Below are positions 62,231 through 64,000 of a stretch of 64,000 nucleotides of DNA, piece after piece (within the stretch, counting starts at the first letter, position 1; each line of letters begins with the position of its first letter). The translations under genes were made by a program, and so were the position numbers. The DNA lies in assembly GCA_904501735.1 (NCBI GenBank), contig CAJGBY010000002.1, positions 127,341 through 191,340 of the forward strand. The letters run 5' to 3'. Under the pieces are notes generated by a model. The model saw nothing but the letters and a program-made list of their open reading frames with translations, did no database searches and was not told where the DNA came from. The stretch comes from an uncultured Muribaculaceae bacterium. GTDB lineage: Bacteria > Bacteroidota > Bacteroidia > Bacteroidales > Muribaculaceae.

Positions 62231-63265
62231 ATGAAAGGAAAGATTTTAGTCACAGGAGGTACTGGATATATCGGTTCACACACTACTGTTGAACTTCAAA
62301 ATAGTGGATATGAAGTCATAATAATAGACAATTTATCTAATAGTAATATTGATGTGCTTGATGGTATCAAACGCATCACGGGTATAAAGCCAGAATTTGT
62401 ACAAGGTGATTGTACCGATATTGAATGTCTGGAAAACATTTTCAAGAAGCATAGCGATATCAAAGGTATCATTAATTTTGCAGCAAGTAAAGCTGTAGGG
62501 GAGTCGATTGCAAAACCACTTCTTTATTATCGCAATAATTTAAATACTTTGATGAATTTATTGGAAATTATGCCAAAATATGGCGTTAAGGCATTAGTAT
62601 TTTCGTCAAGTTGTACTGTATATGGAGAACCTGATGAGAACCCTGTCACTGAAAATTCTCCAATAAAAGCAGCTACTTCACCTTATGGTAACACAAAACA
62701 AATTTGCGAGGAAATAATAACTGATTATATAAAGTCGGGTGTAAATATTAAAAGCACAATTCTAAGATATTTCAATCCTGTGGGTGCGCATCCATCGGCT
62801 GAAATAGGTGAATTACCTAATGGTGTACCTCAAAACCTCGTTCCTTATTTAACTCAAACAGCTATTGGCGTTCGAAACGAGCTAAGCGTGTTCGGTAATG
62901 ATTATAGTACACCTGATGGTTCTTGTATTCGAGATTTTATTAATGTAGTAGATTTAGCTAAGGCTCATGTGTGTGCTCTTGATAGGATGATAGAAAATCC
63001 TGAATGCGAGCCTCTTGAAACATACAACCTTGGTACTGGTAATGGAGTATCTGTAATGGAATTGATTAATGCTTTTGAGAAAGTTACAGGAGTTAAAGTT
63101 CCTCATAAGATAGTTGGCCGAAGAATAGGGGACATCGAAAAGGTGTGGGGAAATCCAAATAGAGCAAATAGCATTCTTGGTTGGAAAGCCAAAATTGGTA
63201 TCGAAGAAACTATGCTAACAGCATGGAATTGGCAACTACAACTACGAAAAAAAGGAATCATGTAA
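62231..63265 (+). CDS. galE: UDP-glucose 4-epimerase
   Basis: Interconverts UDP-glucose and UDP-galactose. Rossmann NAD motif GGTGYIGSHT (8-17), catalytic YGNTK (Tyr/Lys of the YxxxK motif in SPYGNTKQICEE), and SSSCTVYGEP with the third catalytic Ser/Thr. The C-terminal substrate domain contains GTGNGVSVMELI. 344 aa, normal. Monocistronic, with its own promoter and terminator. Confidence 0.95.
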   Translation: MKGKILVTGGTGYIGSHTTVELQNSGYEVIIIDNLSNSNIDVLDGIKRITGIKPEFVQGDCTDIECLENIFKKHSDIKGIINFAASKAVGESIAKPLLYYRNNLNTLMNLLEIMPKYGVKALVFSSSCTVYGEPDENPVTENSPIKAATSPYGNTKQICEEIITDYIKSGVNIKSTILRYFNPVGAHPSAEIGELPNGVPQNLVPYLTQTAIGVRNELSVFGNDYSTPDGSCIRDFINVVDLAKAHVCALDRMIENPECEPLETYNLGTGNGVSVMELINAFEKVTGVKVPHKIVGRRIGDIEKVWGNPNRANSILGWKAKIGIEETMLTAWNWQLQLRKKGIM

Positions 63266-63282
63266 TTACTTATAAATAAAAC

Positions 63283-63314
63283 AAAAAAATGCTCCGATTT
63301 CGGAGCATTTTTTT
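63283..63314. terminator. Bidirectional terminator between galE and rpsP
   Basis: AAAAAAATGCTCCG (63283-63296) pairs with CGGAGCATTTTTTT (63301-63314) with an ATTT loop. Confidence 0.93.
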
Positions 63315-63341
63315 GTTACGCGAATATTTGTTAAAATACAA

Positions 63342-63890
63342 TTATTCAGCTGTTTCAGTTGCTGCTTCTTCAGTTGCACCTGCTTCTTCTGCTGCCTTTG
63401 CTGCAGCTGCTTCAGCGGCTGCCTTAGCCAATTCAGCCTTCTTTTGTGCAACAGCTTCTGCCTTAGCTGCATTCTTAGCAACTTCAGCTTCAAGACGAGC
63501 CTTTTTGTCAGCCTTCTTTTCGTCTGACAATTTGTTCTTCTTAGCTTCAATTGCAGCTACTTTTTCCTTCTTCCAAGCTTCAAAACGCTTTTGAGCTTCT
63601 TCAGCGCTGAATGCACCCTTCTTAACACCACCTTCTAGGTGCTTCATCATCAATACTCCTTCATAAGAAAGAATGCGACGAACTGTGTCTGTTGGGATTG
63701 CACCGCAATTTAGCCAATACAAAGCTCTCTCAAAATTTAAACTTATTGTAGCAGGATTAGTATTTGGGTTATAAGAACCAATCCTTTCAATAAATTTACC
63801 ATCACGTGGTGCCCTGCTATCAGCGATTACAATAGGGTAGAATGCGTAGTCTTTGTGACCGCGACGTTGTAATCTAATTTTTACTGCCAT
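63342..63890 (-). CDS. rpsP: 30S ribosomal protein S16, with long Ala/Lys/Glu C-terminal tail
   Basis: The core (MAVKIRLQRRGHKDYAFYPI, IVIADSRAPRDGKFIERIGSYNP, FERALYWLNCGAIPTDTVRRI) is a normal S16 of about 80 residues. The remaining 100 residues are low complexity, alternating Ala with Lys/Glu (AAKAEAVAQKKAELAKAAAE), likely a helical extension; long S16 proteins are common in Bacteroidota. It has no clear promoter between itself and the tRNA gene 64 bases upstream, so it may be cotranscribed with it. Confidence 0.95.
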   Translation of the reverse strand: MAVKIRLQRRGHKDYAFYPIVIADSRAPRDGKFIERIGSYNPNTNPATISLNFERALYWLNCGAIPTDTVRRILSYEGVLMMKHLEGGVKKGAFSAEEAQKRFEAWKKEKVAAIEAKKNKLSDEKKADKKARLEAEVAKNAAKAEAVAQKKAELAKAAAEAAAAKAAEEAGATEEAATETAE

Positions 63891-63954
63891 TTTTTTGTAT
63901 AGTTTAAATTTGTTAATAAAAACAGAAACTTACTCGAAGTTCCCAGTGATTTTG

Positions 63955-64000
63955 TTGCCCAAGAAGGATTCGAACCCTCACAGGCGGAACCAGAATCCGA
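63955..64000 (-). tRNA. tRNA-Gln(CTG), 3' part, truncated by the window edge
   Basis: Reading the minus strand from the window end: anticodon-arm CGGA, loop TTCTGGT, TCCG, so the anticodon is CTG. Then a T arm GAGGG TTCGAAT CCTTC and an acceptor strand TTGGGCA plus discriminator A. The anticodon arm matches E. coli tRNA-Gln (CUG) closely. CCA is not encoded. The 5' half and the base at the stem end lie outside the window, so tRNA identity is probable, not certain. Confidence 0.75.

Noticed and set aside
63289..63594. Ala/Ser-rich open frame opposite rpsP
   Set aside because: It is the antisense reading of the Ala/Lys/Glu repeat of S16.
1..64000. CRISPR arrays, insertion sequences, integrases, restriction or toxin-antitoxin systems
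   Set aside because: No spaced direct repeats, transposase motifs or matching gene pairs were seen.

Overview
The window looks like a chromosomal segment from a low-GC (roughly one third G+C) member of the Bacteroidota, most likely order Bacteroidales. Several things point there: promoter motifs of the TTTG (-33) / TAnnTTTG (-7) type in front of many genes, a type III glutamine synthetase, a tmRNA tag reading GENNYALAA, pyruvate phosphate dikinase, an HU-CCDC81/SPOR protein, a clostripain-like C11 lipoprotein, and DUF4293-like and DUF4301-like proteins. I cannot place it below order. There is no prophage, insertion sequence, CRISPR array or rRNA operon. Most of the window is housekeeping chromosome with compact operons.

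Layout. 1-7.8 kb: tail of a DUF4293-like membrane protein, uvrA, an envelope-stress-like cluster (two YtxH proteins, a holin-like protein, a small partner, prmA), tmRNA, an FtsX-type permease, a previously easy-to-miss 51-aa ORF and an ECF sigma factor. 7.9-13.1 kb: ABC-F ATPase, a metallophosphatase/PQQ-propeller fusion and an exported alpha-amylase. 13.2-17.5 kb: glnN with a structured leader, plus a PurF-like amidotransferase. 17.5-26.1 kb: recQ and recJ (with a strongly structured leader), MscS channel, C11 protease, tgt and an LptF/G permease. 26.2-33.9 kb: MFS transporter, dnaG, and a transglutaminase / NlpC-P60 / epimerase operon that looks like extracytoplasmic peptidoglycan-peptide processing.

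34-43.5 kb: TPR and HU/SPOR proteins, rpsF-rpsR-rplI, an alpha/beta hydrolase, a lipoprotein, relA-like (p)ppGpp synthetase with a degenerate hydrolase domain, DUF4301 and an exported thioredoxin. 43.6-49.1 kb: ppdK, aguA-aguB (agmatine to putrescine) and a lipoprotein. 49.2-55.2 kb: a four-gene tripartite heavy-metal efflux operon (His/Cys-rich small protein, His-rich adaptor, CusA-like RND pump, TolC-like protein) whose promoter is covered by a 16-bp perfect inverted repeat. 55.2-64 kb: rplY-pth-S4 protein, metF-holB-AddB-like nuclease, galE, rpsP, and the 3' part of a tRNA-Gln.

The most interesting non-coding signals are the recJ leader (three or four hairpins starting right at a promoter), the palindrome at the metal-efflux promoter, the hairpin overlapping the start codon of the 51-aa ORF, the glnN leader with a short upstream ORF ending inside a hairpin, and several genes whose predicted transcription start coincides with the start codon (leaderless). 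All functional statements come from motif reading; no database search was run.
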